Below, piece by piece: positions 21,423-32,169 of a DNA stretch of 64,000 bases. A program made the translations under genes and the position numbers. The stretch covers positions 1-64,000 of the forward strand of contig JALCBR010000013.1 of assembly GCA_028066245.1 (NCBI GenBank). The letters run 5' to 3'. Numbering within the stretch: position 1 is the stretch's first letter; each line of letters begins with the position of its first letter. Origin of the DNA: Pirellulales bacterium (GTDB lineage Bacteria; Planctomycetota; Planctomycetia; Pirellulales; S012-138). The notes below the pieces were generated by a model that worked only from the letters and a program-made list of their open reading frames with translations, did no database searches and was not told the origin of the DNA.

Positions 21423-22049
21423 ATGATTGCTTACAGGTTAGCAAAGTTGTTCTCGATAGTAGCACTCTGCTGCTTGGCTGCAGGTCTTGCCAACGATGCG
21501 CTTGCGCAAGTTCAATCGGCCGATGAAAAGCAAGTTGCCGATGACATCAAGCGCGAGTGGTCGCGTAACGATGACAATGAGCGATCAAAGAAACTCATGT
21601 CACTTGAAGGAGCATCCCCGCCGTCGCTCGAAAAGATTGTATCCTGGGCGAACACGGACGGCGCTCAGAGTTGGGATGATTTCAAAGGCAAGGTCGTCCT
21701 CATCGATTTCTGGGGACAATGGTGCGGTCCGTGCCGTGCGGCGATTCCACATCTCAAAGAGCTGCACGAAAAACATGGCAAAGACGGACTCGTCGTTCTC
21801 GGCATTCACACAAAGAGCGCCGCCGAGGCAGGCAAAACGTACATCGTCGAAGAGGAAATCAAGTACCCAATTGCATTCGATGAGAACGACGAAGTGATCA
21901 AACAGTTTGCGGTGAACTCCTACCCTGACTATTACTTCGTCGATCACAAAGGCATTCTGCGTTTCGCGGACGTTGCCAATTCCGAAGCAGACAAAGTTGT
22001 CGCCATGCTGCTGGAAGAACGCAAAGCGGACTTGGGCGAGCAGCGTTAA
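21423..22049 (+). CDS. TlpA-like thioredoxin-fold protein, secreted
   Basis: Signal peptide MIAYRLAKLFSIVALCCLAAGLANDALA; FKGKVVLIDFWGQWCGPCRAAIPHLKELHEKH. Confidence 0.9.
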   Translation: MIAYRLAKLFSIVALCCLAAGLANDALAQVQSADEKQVADDIKREWSRNDDNERSKKLMSLEGASPPSLEKIVSWANTDGAQSWDDFKGKVVLIDFWGQWCGPCRAAIPHLKELHEKHGKDGLVVLGIHTKSAAEAGKTYIVEEEIKYPIAFDENDEVIKQFAVNSYPDYYFVDHKGILRFADVANSEADKVVAMLLEERKADLGEQR

Positions 22050-22079
22050 TGGGATAGTTTAATGCCCGTCAAAGATCCA

Positions 22080-22114
22080 CTGGCGGCCGGTTGACGTGTT
22101 CGACCGGCTGCCAG
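22080..22114. terminator. bidirectional hairpin between convergent genes
   Basis: CTGGCGGCCGGT / ACCGGCTGCCAG inverted repeat (one G-T wobble) between tlpA-like and ruvA stops. Confidence 0.5.
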
Positions 22115-22194
22115 CCTTAGCAATTCGGCAAGCGGAGGTGAGATACTTCCGCGCGGGTGTCAGTGCCGTAGGCCGAGGAGGCCCCTGCTCGCCT

Positions 22195-22827
22195 TTAGGC
22201 TCCCACTTCTAACCTCTTCTTATAGACCACCTGCAGCAGGCTCTGGACATCCTTGAACGATTTCTTTTCGCTGGTAGCTAGGTCGACCAGCTTGCGCGAC
22301 TCAGCGTCGCTGTGGCCGAGTTGTTTCAGCACGGCAAATGCTTCGTCCAAAACCGGCAGCGCCACATCCGCCTCGCGGGGACTGCTCTTATCCACAATCA
22401 AGGCGAACTTGGGCATTTTGCGACGGAGCTTGGCAATGATCCGATCGGCGACCGCTGGTCCAACGCCGGGAAGCGCTGTCAGGCCCTTGTCGTCTTGCTC
22501 TTCAATCGCGATGGCCACTTCCCGCACAGGCCGAACCATCGCCCTGAGCGCTTTCTTGACACCTACGCCATCGACAGAGCAGAACAGTTCAAAGAACTCG
22601 CGCTCCGCTTCATTGGTGAAGCCCACCAGGCGGGGGATCAGTTTCCCGCCGGCGGGGTTGCCTTCCAGATAGTGCAGCGTGAAGAGCGAAACCGTTTCGC
22701 CCAGTTTTCCCTGGACGTGCCGGCGGGTGAAGTCCGGGATCAAGATTTCGTACTCGAGTTCGCCAACCCGTAAGGAGAGCGCGTCATCGCGGACCGTGGC
22801 AAGAATGCCGGTGATCTTCGTGATCAT
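22195..22827 (-). CDS. ruvA: Holliday junction branch migration protein RuvA
   Basis: [12 protein letters not shown]...LFSLHYLEGN-type N-terminus, [42 protein letters not shown] (HhH). Confidence 0.9.
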   Translation of the reverse strand: MITKITGILATVRDDALSLRVGELEYEILIPDFTRRHVQGKLGETVSLFTLHYLEGNPAGGKLIPRLVGFTNEAEREFFELFCSVDGVGVKKALRAMVRPVREVAIAIEEQDDKGLTALPGVGPAVADRIIAKLRRKMPKFALIVDKSSPREADVALPVLDEAFAVLKQLGHSDAESRKLVDLATSEKKSFKDVQSLLQVVYKKRLEVGA

Positions 22828-22976
22828 AGATTATCTTCACGAAAAGCAGAGAAAGGAACTAAAGCAGAGTCGCATTCTTTCGCTTGAGGGGGCATGTTGT
22901 CCAGCCGGCGGTCGGTTAGCTCTGGCCTGAAACCAGCCAACTCAGTTGCGCCTAAGAACGCCAGCGCGCGGCTGAA

Positions 22977-24053
22977 CTACGCGGCGTTTGTCAAGGTTTT
23001 TCCCTTGAGTTCATAAACATAGCGGAGGATTTCGGCCACGGACGCGTAGTGATCCGCGGGAATCGGCTGATTGACTTCCACGTTGTGGTACAGCGCTTGG
23101 GCCAGTGGTTTCCGCTCGAGCACGGGAATTTGGTGCTCAAGCGCAATCCGGCGGATGCGTTCAGCCATGCTGCCTTGCCCCTTGGCGACGATGATTGGTG
23201 CGTTCATCGTCATGGGCTCATATTGAATGGCTACAGCCAAGTGCGTGGGGTTGGTGACCACCACGTCCGCCTTGGGAACGTCTTGCCCGAGCCGATTGAG
23301 CACGAGTTGTCGTTGAACCTGCTTACGGCGTGCCGCAACCTGCGGGTCACCTTGCAGGTTCTTCATTTCGTCGCGAACTTCCTGGGTGGTCATTTTCAAG
23401 TCGCGGTCGTGTTTCCAGCGTTGGTACCAATAATCGAGGATGGCCAACAGCATCAAAGCCGCCGCGATCTTGACGGCCGTCCAGAACAAGATATCCAGTA
23501 GGAAAATGCCGACTTCCACTGGAGACCATTCCGGAACTAGCAACATCTCGCCGCGACGGGCATAAATACTCAAAAAGGCTACTCCGGCCACGATTAAGAT
23601 CTTGAAAATACCGAAGCCGAGCCTCATGACTCCGGAGAGCGAGAATACTCGCGTGAAGCCCTTGATGGGGTTAATTCGCGAGAGGTCTGGCGCAATCCGG
23701 CTGGGTGTAAACAACAATCCTGTCTGGCCCACGTTGAGCAGAATCGCTGCGCCCAACATCAAACTCAGCAGCGGCAACAAATCCCTGGTCAGCCTGTCCA
23801 GGATTGACTGAGACTGCTGGGCAAACTCTTCTTGACCATAGATTGGCGAAGGAAGTTCGCTCAACTGTGTCGTCATGAACTGAGCGAGTGAATCGAACAA
23901 CCCTGCGGAAAGGCCATAGATGATGAGCAGCCCACCGAGCAAGACGCCGGCTGAGCTGAGATCCATGCTCTTGACGACCTGCCCTTTCTCACGGGCTTGT
24001 TGCCGGCGATGCGGAGTCGCTTCGTGCGTTTTGTCGCCGAACTGCTCTGGCAT
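22977..24053 (-). CDS. flhB: flagellar biosynthesis protein FlhB
   Basis: DKTHEATPHRRQQAREKGQVVKSMDLSSA, ADVVVTNPTHLAVAIQYEP (NPTH autocleavage site). Confidence 0.95.
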   Translation of the reverse strand: MPEQFGDKTHEATPHRRQQAREKGQVVKSMDLSSAGVLLGGLLIIYGLSAGLFDSLAQFMTTQLSELPSPIYGQEEFAQQSQSILDRLTRDLLPLLSLMLGAAILLNVGQTGLLFTPSRIAPDLSRINPIKGFTRVFSLSGVMRLGFGIFKILIVAGVAFLSIYARRGEMLLVPEWSPVEVGIFLLDILFWTAVKIAAALMLLAILDYWYQRWKHDRDLKMTTQEVRDEMKNLQGDPQVAARRKQVQRQLVLNRLGQDVPKADVVVTNPTHLAVAIQYEPMTMNAPIIVAKGQGSMAERIRRIALEHQIPVLERKPLAQALYHNVEVNQPIPADHYASVAEILRYVYELKGKTLTNAA

Positions 24054-24084
24054 GGGTTAGTAGCACACGGGTTGCGGCGTTTCA

Positions 24085-24930
24085 CTAAGCGGAACCGGCT
24101 GCGCCCGTCGCAGGCAAGACCGCCGCAGAGACACTTTGCACGATGTCGATCACGACAGGTTCGATGTCGTCTTGAAAAACGTAGCCGACCACGCCCAGTG
24201 TTAGCGAAATCATCGCCAACGCAGCCATGGAGTTGAGACTGAAACCGACGGCGATGATGTTCAATTGTGGAAGCGTGCGGCTGATCAAACCCATCACCAA
24301 CGTTGACAATAACAGTGCCGCCACGACCGGCCCCGCGATGCGGATTCCCAATTCTAAGCTGTGAGACACCAGCGCAGATAGCGTCTCTTGAATGATTGCG
24401 AAATCCAGCATGCTCCCCGGCGGCACGGCCGAGAATGTCGCTAGAAAACCCTCCATAGCAATGCGATGCCCTCCCGCGAGCAACCAAATTGCCAGCCCGA
24501 ACAAGTAGAGGAACTGTGCTGCCAGTGGAATGCTGTCACCCAATTGCGGATTGAAGACGTTGGCCAACGCCATACCGCTTGACTGACCGATGATCTGCCC
24601 CGCGATTTGCAACGCGGAGAACATGATCCAGATCCCCAGGCTGAGCACGTAGCCCACGGCGATTTCTGTCCCCGCATAGGTCAGGAAGTCAAGCAGCGTG
24701 TTTGGGACGGGCGCGTTGACGGAGAGTTGTATCGGCAAGATCAAGATCGTTAGAGCGACCGCAAACAGGGCTCGTAGCCGCATTGGCACGTCGCGAGATC
24801 CGTACATCGGTCCGATCATCACCAGCCCGGATGTTCGTGCCAGTAGCATGCCAAAGAGCAAGAGCTTGGCCGGATCAAACAGCTCCAGAACGGATTGCAG
24901 GAATTCAGGCACAATGAAGCCTAGGCACAA
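24085..24930 (-). CDS. fliR: flagellar biosynthesis protein FliR
   Basis: Polytopic protein in position between flhB and fliQ; ARTSGLVMIGPMYGSRDVPMRLRALFAVALTILI. Confidence 0.9.
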   Translation of the reverse strand: MCLGFIVPEFLQSVLELFDPAKLLLFGMLLARTSGLVMIGPMYGSRDVPMRLRALFAVALTILILPIQLSVNAPVPNTLLDFLTYAGTEIAVGYVLSLGIWIMFSALQIAGQIIGQSSGMALANVFNPQLGDSIPLAAQFLYLFGLAIWLLAGGHRIAMEGFLATFSAVPPGSMLDFAIIQETLSALVSHSLELGIRIAGPVVAALLLSTLVMGLISRTLPQLNIIAVGFSLNSMAALAMISLTLGVVGYVFQDDIEPVVIDIVQSVSAAVLPATGAAGSA

Positions 24931-24970
24931 TGAACTCAGGCAGATTGATATCGCGCTCTGTCGGCACTCA

Positions 24971-25237
24971 TCACAAGCTGGATGGGATGCCAGAGATCAG
25001 ATCCGAGGTATAGGTGACCATCATTTCGATCAACCATGGGAGTGTCAAAGAAGCCACGACGACCATCAAGACGATCTTGGGAACGAAACTGACTGTCTGT
25101 TCCTGAACTTGCGTCAACGCTTGCACCAAACCAACGAGCAATCCGACAACGAGCCCAGTGATCAGAATCGGGGCCGCCACCATCAAAGCCAGGTTGACAG
25201 CTTCGCGGCCGATATCCACTGCGTGTTGCGGTTCCAT
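24971..25237 (-). CDS. fliQ: flagellar biosynthesis protein FliQ
   Basis: 88 aa: AVNLALMVAAPILITGLVVGLLVGLVQALTQVQEQTVSFVPKIV. Confidence 0.95.
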   Translation of the reverse strand: MEPQHAVDIGREAVNLALMVAAPILITGLVVGLLVGLVQALTQVQEQTVSFVPKIVLMVVVASLTLPWLIEMMVTYTSDLISGIPSSL

Positions 25238-25310
25238 CCGAAGGCCTCAATGAATCGACAAATTAGAGGTTGCGCGTCGAACGCGCATGCGCGCAGAGTC
25301 AGAGTCTACG

Positions 25311-26330
25311 TCATCCAAAGGGCTCAAAACTCAAGAGCAGCATCTCCACCACCAACCGCCAACCATCAACGAGCACGAACAACAACAACTTGAATGGCAG
25401 CGAGATCAACACCGGCGGCAACATGAGCATGCCCATCGAAATCATCACGCTGGCAACGACCATGTCCAAAATCAAAAACGGCAGGTAGATCTGAAAGCCA
25501 ATCAGGAAGGCCGTCTTGAGTTCACTCAGCATGAAAGCCGGGAGCAGCGCGGACAACGGAACATCCGTTTCGCCTGCTTCTTTGTCCGCGCCGAAGTAAA
25601 CGTAGTTGAGCTCTGTGGATTCGGATTCTCCCTGCGTCTCGTTGAGGTAGTCGAGAAACAAGTGAACATCGGCGGTGTTGCCTGTTCGTTCGATTTGCGC
25701 GGCCATGAAATGCCGGATAGGAATCTGGCCGACTTGCCAGGCTTGGTCTGGGCCCAACGTCCCTTCTGAGTAGGGCGCCACGGCAGAATCATAAACTTGC
25801 GTCCAGACCGGCGCCATGATCGCCAGTGTCACAAACAAAGCTAGCGACGTGATCACCTGCGATGGCGGCAACTGTTGTGTCCCCATTGCCTGACGCAATA
25901 GCCCCAACACAACCAGCACGCGAATGAAGCTGGTGGTCATCATCAACACTGCCGGCGCAAGGCTAACCACAGTCAACAGCAGCATGATCTGCAATGTCGA
26001 ACTCAAGCCTTCCTGACCGAAAGCATCGGTAAGAATCTGTTGCGACTGAACTGCCTCTTCGACCGACTTGCCATCCGCGTCTGAAGTCTCGTTCGCTGAT
26101 TCCAGCGAGAGCGGTTGCTGCTGTCCAAAAGCACTCGGCAATGCCAGGATGATTGCGCCCAGCATCGTCAATGCTGCAAACGCTCTGCGAACGGGACTCC
26201 GCCGCCATCGTTCTTGGATCAATTGCCGCTTCAGCGTATCGCCAGCCCGACCCGACCTGCGGGCTGAGCGGCTTGCTGAACTTGGCTTTGACGTACTCAC
26301 GGAAATCTCTATCACTGCAACGTGTGGCAC
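25311..26330 (-). CDS. fliP: flagellar type III export protein FliP
   Basis: [88 protein letters not shown]. Confidence 0.96.
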   Translation of the reverse strand: MPHVAVIEISVSTSKPSSASRSARRSGRAGDTLKRQLIQERWRRSPVRRAFAALTMLGAIILALPSAFGQQQPLSLESANETSDADGKSVEEAVQSQQILTDAFGQEGLSSTLQIMLLLTVVSLAPAVLMMTTSFIRVLVVLGLLRQAMGTQQLPPSQVITSLALFVTLAIMAPVWTQVYDSAVAPYSEGTLGPDQAWQVGQIPIRHFMAAQIERTGNTADVHLFLDYLNETQGESESTELNYVYFGADKEAGETDVPLSALLPAFMLSELKTAFLIGFQIYLPFLILDMVVASVMISMGMLMLPPVLISLPFKLLLFVLVDGWRLVVEMLLLSFEPFG

Positions 26331-26357
26331 CTGGTGGCAAAAAAGGCAGCGGAGAAG

Positions 26358-27452
26358 CTAACTCACTGTGCCGCGTTTCGATCGGCCCGACCTGGACCAA
26401 CCGCGAGAGGATTCATTATTGAGTTCTGAAAGAACGTCGCGAAAATTGGCCGACGCACTCCCAGATTTGAGTTCGTGACACATGCCGGTGATTCGTGTGA
26501 CGTCATCGGGATTGTCGATCTCCAGCACCGTTTCGATGCCGCCAGCGGCGACCGAAATCAGCGCCAGCTTGCCACCGCAACGTACTAGGTGCAGTCGGTG
26601 TTTTTTGTCTAACGGCGTTTTGCCTAAGATCTCGAATACATCCGCCGGCAGTCCCCCCACCATGCGCGGTAGTTTCTTACGAACAACCCAAGTGCAAAGC
26701 AGGAACAACCCGATCACAATGGCCAAGCCACTGGCGGTTGGCAGCAAGGAGTCAACCAAGGACGATGCTCCACGATCAGAGATTCCTGTCTCGGTTGCCA
26801 ATTCTGAACGCCCACGGAGAGAACGGTTGGGAGCGTCACTCCAATCGCGAGTTAGCAGCTCCGGGAGCTCTTGTGAGGGTGCTCCTGATGGAAGGTTTGT
26901 TTTGGTCCAGGGCGGATGGGCTCCCGGCTCCGTGGCGTTCGGCGATGCCTGTGCCCGAGACGAAGTGCTTCCCATCAACGACGTTTCGCTCGCAACATCT
27001 TGGCCGTTGATGGCCTGTGGCGATTGGGTTTGGTCAGTATGCGCCGTCTGGGCACTCGTTTCGGACCGGCTAACTTGGGTTGCATGGTTTGCCGAATGTG
27101 GGGCCGCCGTTCGGCTCAGGGCATCGCGCAAATCATTCGCGGGCGAAAGATCGACAGCCACGTTCGTCACCGGCACATCACTGTCAACTTTCGATACGGC
27201 TTGGCTGTCTTGAGAGTCCTGGCGTTGGCGCTGTTCGCTGCTGGAGTTTAGTGTCTGTTGCCATCCCAGTGGTTGGCGAAGCAGCGGGGTTTGGTGTTCT
27301 GTTGTTTCGGCTGCATTGTCAGCTTCAACGGAGTTTGAAGACAGGTTACCTGCGTCATCCGCTCCGGCGCGAGGGATGGTCAAAGCGCCGATCGCCGCCA
27401 GGACAATGGCCAGCGCAAAGCTCGTTCCGAGTGAGGGGGCTCGAATTGGCAT
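26358..27452 (-). CDS. fliO: flagellar biosynthetic protein FliO with long N-terminal extension
   Basis: Signal peptide from M at 27452, long low-complexity region, TM IVIGLFLLCTWVVRKK and HLVRCGGKLALISVAAGGIETVLEI. Confidence 0.75.
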   Translation of the reverse strand: MPIRAPSLGTSFALAIVLAAIGALTIPRAGADDAGNLSSNSVEADNAAETTEHQTPLLRQPLGWQQTLNSSSEQRQRQDSQDSQAVSKVDSDVPVTNVAVDLSPANDLRDALSRTAAPHSANHATQVSRSETSAQTAHTDQTQSPQAINGQDVASETSLMGSTSSRAQASPNATEPGAHPPWTKTNLPSGAPSQELPELLTRDWSDAPNRSLRGRSELATETGISDRGASSLVDSLLPTASGLAIVIGLFLLCTWVVRKKLPRMVGGLPADVFEILGKTPLDKKHRLHLVRCGGKLALISVAAGGIETVLEIDNPDDVTRITGMCHELKSGSASANFRDVLSELNNESSRGWSRSGRSKRGTVS

Positions 27453-27490
27453 CCTTGCCAGTTCCGTCGTAGGAAATCGCAGTGAAGAGA

Positions 27491-27952
27491 CTAGCCGGGC
27501 TTTGAACCATCGCCGGCGACCAGCTCCGCGACACGAACACAAAAGTTTTCGTTCAAAACAAGTACTTCACCGCGAGCAATGAGTCGACCGTTGACGAAGA
27601 TCTCAACGGGATCACCCGCAAGTTTGTCCAACGTGACCACTGCGCCCTTGCGAAGCTTGAGGACGTCTTCCAGGTACATGTGCGTGCGGCCCAATTCAAT
27701 CCGCAAGTCCAACTCAACATCGTGGATCAGCTCGAGCGATGCAACTTCCGTGCTGGCGGTTGAAGCCGCCAAGTTGGGCAATTCAAACGCACTGGTAGCA
27801 TCCGCAGCAGGGCTCGTGCCAGGATCTTCCGCCGTGGCCAGTGCGTCTTCCGCCTGCTTCAGCAAATCTTCAATGTCTGAAGCGCTTAGCTCATCCGGAT
27901 TCGCCTTGGGCTGAGTCCCGGCATCATCGGGGGCTTGGGCATCATCCGCCAT
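27491..27952 (-). CDS. fliN: flagellar motor switch protein FliN
   Basis: [70 protein letters not shown]. Confidence 0.93.
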   Translation of the reverse strand: MADDAQAPDDAGTQPKANPDELSASDIEDLLKQAEDALATAEDPGTSPAADATSAFELPNLAASTASTEVASLELIHDVELDLRIELGRTHMYLEDVLKLRKGAVVTLDKLAGDPVEIFVNGRLIARGEVLVLNENFCVRVAELVAGDGSKPG

Positions 27953-28030
27953 GAGGGTCCTTCCGTCGACGTGAGGAACACCAGCGCGCGTCCATGCTGC
28001 GCCTGATTCCTGACCCAACGCCAGCGGTTT

Positions 28031-28609
28031 CTACTGTTCGTAGAAATCAAACTCGCTCACGATGATCCCCCGCACCAGCGGTTCGCCAAGAATCTCATTG
28101 ACTTTCTCGGATATGCTCCGTTTGATCAAGCCCAACCCAGAGTCCGCAAAGTCGATCGATTCCGCACTGCGAAAGATACGCAAGATGCCATCACGCACTC
28201 GGTTCTCGTACTTTCCGTACAAATCACCAAACTCACTCTCATCGTCCTTGTGAACGGTCGCGTACAGCTGGCATTGAATGCGCAGAGTTGTATTAGATTC
28301 TGGTTGAAAGCTCGTGACACTAAAATTGCTCAGATCGACTTCAACGAGATCAGTAGCATCGACATCAATCATGGCATCGGTCGGCGTCTCCTCGACATCA
28401 CCCAGTTGTTGTTTGGCAAGCGTGATATCATCGACGGGCGCGACATCGCTTGCTGACGGCAGATACATCGCCGCTAGCAGGCATTCACACGTGACAACCG
28501 CCGCCAGAAAGCCAATCACCATCAGCTTGCGTCGGCGGGGACGAGGCGACGCACCTTCCACCGCAACATCTTCTTCGGTTGACTCTGGTTGTTGTTCCTG
28601 ATCCGCCAT
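28031..28609 (-). CDS. FliL-like flagellar basal body-associated protein
   Basis: N-terminal TM and C-terminal IKRSISEKVNEILGEPLVRGIIVSEFDFYEQ, position upstream of fliN. Confidence 0.7.
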   Translation of the reverse strand: MADQEQQPESTEEDVAVEGASPRPRRRKLMVIGFLAAVVTCECLLAAMYLPSASDVAPVDDITLAKQQLGDVEETPTDAMIDVDATDLVEVDLSNFSVTSFQPESNTTLRIQCQLYATVHKDDESEFGDLYGKYENRVRDGILRIFRSAESIDFADSGLGLIKRSISEKVNEILGEPLVRGIIVSEFDFYEQ

Positions 28610-28974
28610 AACGCTTTCTTCATCGCAACGATGAACAATCGAATTCGCCGGAACCCCGACAGGAAACGTACGTCCGCCTTTGATGAATCGCTTCTGTAAG
28701 GCTCACACGCAACGGTAGCATATTCGCAGCGGACAAAATGGCTCTCAGTACGCCAGAAATGCCGAATTGGTGATGTCACTTAGGCGAGAACACCCAATGG
28801 CGCTAAGTTCCTCGTCAATGAAGCTGCCGTCTTCTATACTAAGCGGGTAATGCTGATTCTCTGAGCCCCGACGGCGCGGAGTTTGTCGGCTGGAGTGCTT
28901 GTTTTGATTTTGCGGGAAAGTTCTTCACCCCGCGTTCTAGCCAGGTCGTCGGTCACTTTTTGGAATTAAGCCTT

Positions 28975-31143
28975 ATGAACTGCCGCGCTCAGAAAACGAC
29001 CCTGCATCTGCTGGTCACTGCCTTGGTGGTCACATTCGTCGGTTGCTCATCCGGAGAAGCCAGCAGCCAAGAGAAGCAAGCGGCCACGGCAGACACCCAG
29101 CAAGGCAAGGAATCTGGCCAACACAAGCAATATCCAGCGAACCGCTTGGCTCAAGAAACAAGTCCCTATCTGCTGATGCATGCCCACAATCCCGTCGATT
29201 GGTATCCTTGGGGTGATGAAGCATTCGCCAAAGCCAAGAAAGAGAACAAGCTGATCTTTCTCTCCATCGGCTATTCCAGTTGTCACTGGTGCCACGTGAT
29301 GGAGAAGGAATCGTTCATGGATGAAGAGATCGCCAAGTATCTCAATGAACACTTCGTCTGTGTCAAAGTTGACCGCGAAGAGCGACCGGACGTCGACGAG
29401 ATCTACATGACTTCGCTTCAGGTTTACATGCAGCTGACTACGGGGCGATCAGGAGGGGGATGGCCGCTATCCATGTTCCTCACTCCAGACGGATTACCAT
29501 TGGCTGGCGGGACGTATTTTCCGCCGCGTGCCCAACCGGGAATGAGAGCCCCGGGCTTCTTGAGTGTCATTGAGCAGATGAACAAAGCTTGGAGTGACGA
29601 CAATGAAACCGCGTTGAGCAACGGAAAGATCATTGCTGATATCGTCAAAAAACAATTGGACGGCAGCGGCGCGGACGCTGTGAATTCACTTTCCCCCCAA
29701 GCCACCGCAGCCGTCTACGATTCGCTCACGTTCAACTTTGATCCTGACCATGGCGGCTTCAACTACAACCCTGTCAATCCACGTGTGCCCAAGTTCCCTT
29801 CGCCTTCCAATCTGCTGTTCCTGGTGGATGAAATCCGCAGTCTGTCTGACGGCGAAGCGACGGATGAATCAAATGAGCGTTTGAGCAAAGCGCAGACCAT
29901 GTTGCTCTCCACGTTGGACCACATGGCTGCCGGCGGCATCTACGATCATCTCGGTGGTGGGTTCCACCGTTACAGCGTCGATCGTTATTGGGACGTGCCG
30001 CACTTTGAGAAAATGCTCTATGACAACGGTCAATTGGCCACTGTTTATGCTGAAACATTCGCCTTGACCGACGAATCCCGCTACCGCCGCATTGTCGAGG
30101 AGTCACTCAATTTCGTGCTCCGCGAGATGACCGATGAACAGGGCGGATTCTATTCCGCGCTAGACGCTGACAGTGAAGGTGAAGAAGGAACGTTCTACAT
30201 CTGGTCCAAGAATGACGTAGAAGAGATCCTCGCCGGCATGGACCAGGAACTGTTCTCGCAGATCTACAGCCTGGACGCCGAGCCGAATTTTGAAGGCAAA
30301 CACTATGTGCTCCGGCTCTCGTCGCCATTGAAAGAGATTTCCGAGAGTAAGGAACTGACAGTTCCGGAACTTTGGGAACGGATTCGTCCCATGCAAGCCA
30401 AGCTCATGGCATCGAGGGATTTGCGGGAACGTCCGCTGACGGACACCAAAATCCTGACCGCTTGGAACGGGTTGATGATTCGTGGGTTCGCGGATGCGGG
30501 GCGGATCTTAGAAAAACAAGAGTACGTGAACGCCGCCGCGCGCGCTGCCAACTTTCTGCTGACCCATGTGAAGACCTCGGAAGGACGCTTGCTGCGAACC
30601 TACTCAGCCGGCGAAGCCAAGCTCAATGCTTATCTGGATGACTACGCGTACTTCGTCGAAGGCTTGATTGCCCTGCACCGCGCAACCGGTGAACAGCGTT
30701 GGCTGGACGAAGCGGATGCGCTTACGAACAAGCAGATCGAGCTGTTTGGCGACGACAATCGTGGCGGGTTCTTCTATACGTCGGAAGATCATGAAGCTTT
30801 GATCGCTCGGAGCAAAGGGCGCGCGGACAATGTCCGCCCCGGAGGAAACTCCGTCGCCGCCAGCAACCTCGTCTATCTGGCGGACCAACTCAACAAGCCC
30901 AAGTACTTGGATCGCGCCTTGGCGACACTGCAATCTTATAGTGCGACGTTTTCTGGAGCTCCCGCCGCGCTCCCGCGAATGGCTATCGTGCTCCGCGAAC
31001 TTGCAAAACGTGGAATGATTGTTGAGCCACCCGTCGAGAAGCAACAAGATGTTGCGGATCAAGGAACGGGAGACGGGATAGCTCCACCGACTGGTAGCGG
31101 CGATGGCGACAAAGGCAAAGAGCTAGCAGGCATCACTCCGTAG
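28975..31143 (+). CDS. thioredoxin domain-containing DUF255 (YyaL/SSP411-type) protein, lipoprotein-like signal
   Basis: [65 protein letters not shown]...[10 protein letters not shown] lipobox-like. Confidence 0.93.
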   Translation: MNCRAQKTTLHLLVTALVVTFVGCSSGEASSQEKQAATADTQQGKESGQHKQYPANRLAQETSPYLLMHAHNPVDWYPWGDEAFAKAKKENKLIFLSIGYSSCHWCHVMEKESFMDEEIAKYLNEHFVCVKVDREERPDVDEIYMTSLQVYMQLTTGRSGGGWPLSMFLTPDGLPLAGGTYFPPRAQPGMRAPGFLSVIEQMNKAWSDDNETALSNGKIIADIVKKQLDGSGADAVNSLSPQATAAVYDSLTFNFDPDHGGFNYNPVNPRVPKFPSPSNLLFLVDEIRSLSDGEATDESNERLSKAQTMLLSTLDHMAAGGIYDHLGGGFHRYSVDRYWDVPHFEKMLYDNGQLATVYAETFALTDESRYRRIVEESLNFVLREMTDEQGGFYSALDADSEGEEGTFYIWSKNDVEEILAGMDQELFSQIYSLDAEPNFEGKHYVLRLSSPLKEISESKELTVPELWERIRPMQAKLMASRDLRERPLTDTKILTAWNGLMIRGFADAGRILEKQEYVNAAARAANFLLTHVKTSEGRLLRTYSAGEAKLNAYLDDYAYFVEGLIALHRATGEQRWLDEADALTNKQIELFGDDNRGGFFYTSEDHEALIARSKGRADNVRPGGNSVAASNLVYLADQLNKPKYLDRALATLQSYSATFSGAPAALPRMAIVLRELAKRGMIVEPPVEKQQDVADQGTGDGIAPPTGSGDGDKGKELAGITP

Positions 31144-31278
31144 CATGCAAACCTTTAAACTGCGAACGACCACGCCGGGAATCGTTGCTGCGGCCATTTT
31201 GTGCGGGTAGATTGATGATGTTGCCCGCGTGGGGCGGGCAGAACGAAAAGTTGGCGCCACGGACACGCACCTTCCGGA

Positions 31279-32169
31279 ATGGCAACCGTTTCTGAATCTC
31301 TGTTGAGCCCGCAGCTCTTGGCTCAGTTGGAACGCTTGGAATTGGTTACCCGGAAGATCTTTCGGGGACGAATGAAAGGCGAGCGCCGCAGCAAGCGCAA
31401 AGGGCAGAGTGTGGAGTTTGCGGATTTTCGCAACTACGTGCCGGGAGATGACCTTCGTTTCATCGACTGGAACACATACGCCCGGCTGGACCGCATGTTC
31501 CTCAAACTGTTCATGGAGGAGGAGGATCTTCACTTCTACGCACTGCTGGACGCCAGCATGTCGATGGACTTCGGCACGCCGTCTAAGTTGCTGTACGCCA
31601 AGCAACTGGCCGCAGCGCTGGGATTCATCGGGCTGATTCGCGCGGACCGTGTGAAGGTGGAGTCCGTTGGCCAACCGTTAGCCAAGCGCTTGCCGGCGTT
31701 GCGGGGAAGGGCCAACGTCTGGCGATTGCTCAAACAGCTAGAGGAGATCGAACCCGGAGAAACGACAGGACTCGCGCAAGGAATCAAGAACTTCTGTTTG
31801 CGAAACTCCGGCAAAGGAATTGTCGTCCTGTTGACAGACTTGATGGACAAGGGCGGGTACCAGGAAGCCATTCGTTACCTGCTAGCTCAACAAATGGACG
31901 TCTACGTCGTACAAATTCTCTCACAGGAAGAGCTTGAACCGGACGTTTCTGGCGATCTGCGCTTGATCGATTGTGAAGACGGAGATGTGGCCGAAGTTAC
32001 TGTCAACGGTCCTTTGATGAAGCGCTACAAAGAAACGTTGAACTCGTTTGTCGGTGGCGCCAAAGAGTTCTGTAGTCGACGCGGGATGACGTACCTACTG
32101 GCCAACAATCAGACACCGGTTGAAGAGCTTGTTACGAGTTACCTGCGGACGAGGGGGCTAGTGCGATAA
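31279..32169 (+). CDS. DUF58 domain-containing protein
   Basis: GRMKGERRSKRKGQSVEFADFRNYVPGDDLRFIDWNTYARLDRMFLKLFMEEEDL. Confidence 0.92.
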   Translation: MATVSESLLSPQLLAQLERLELVTRKIFRGRMKGERRSKRKGQSVEFADFRNYVPGDDLRFIDWNTYARLDRMFLKLFMEEEDLHFYALLDASMSMDFGTPSKLLYAKQLAAALGFIGLIRADRVKVESVGQPLAKRLPALRGRANVWRLLKQLEEIEPGETTGLAQGIKNFCLRNSGKGIVVLLTDLMDKGGYQEAIRYLLAQQMDVYVVQILSQEELEPDVSGDLRLIDCEDGDVAEVTVNGPLMKRYKETLNSFVGGAKEFCSRRGMTYLLANNQTPVEELVTSYLRTRGLVR

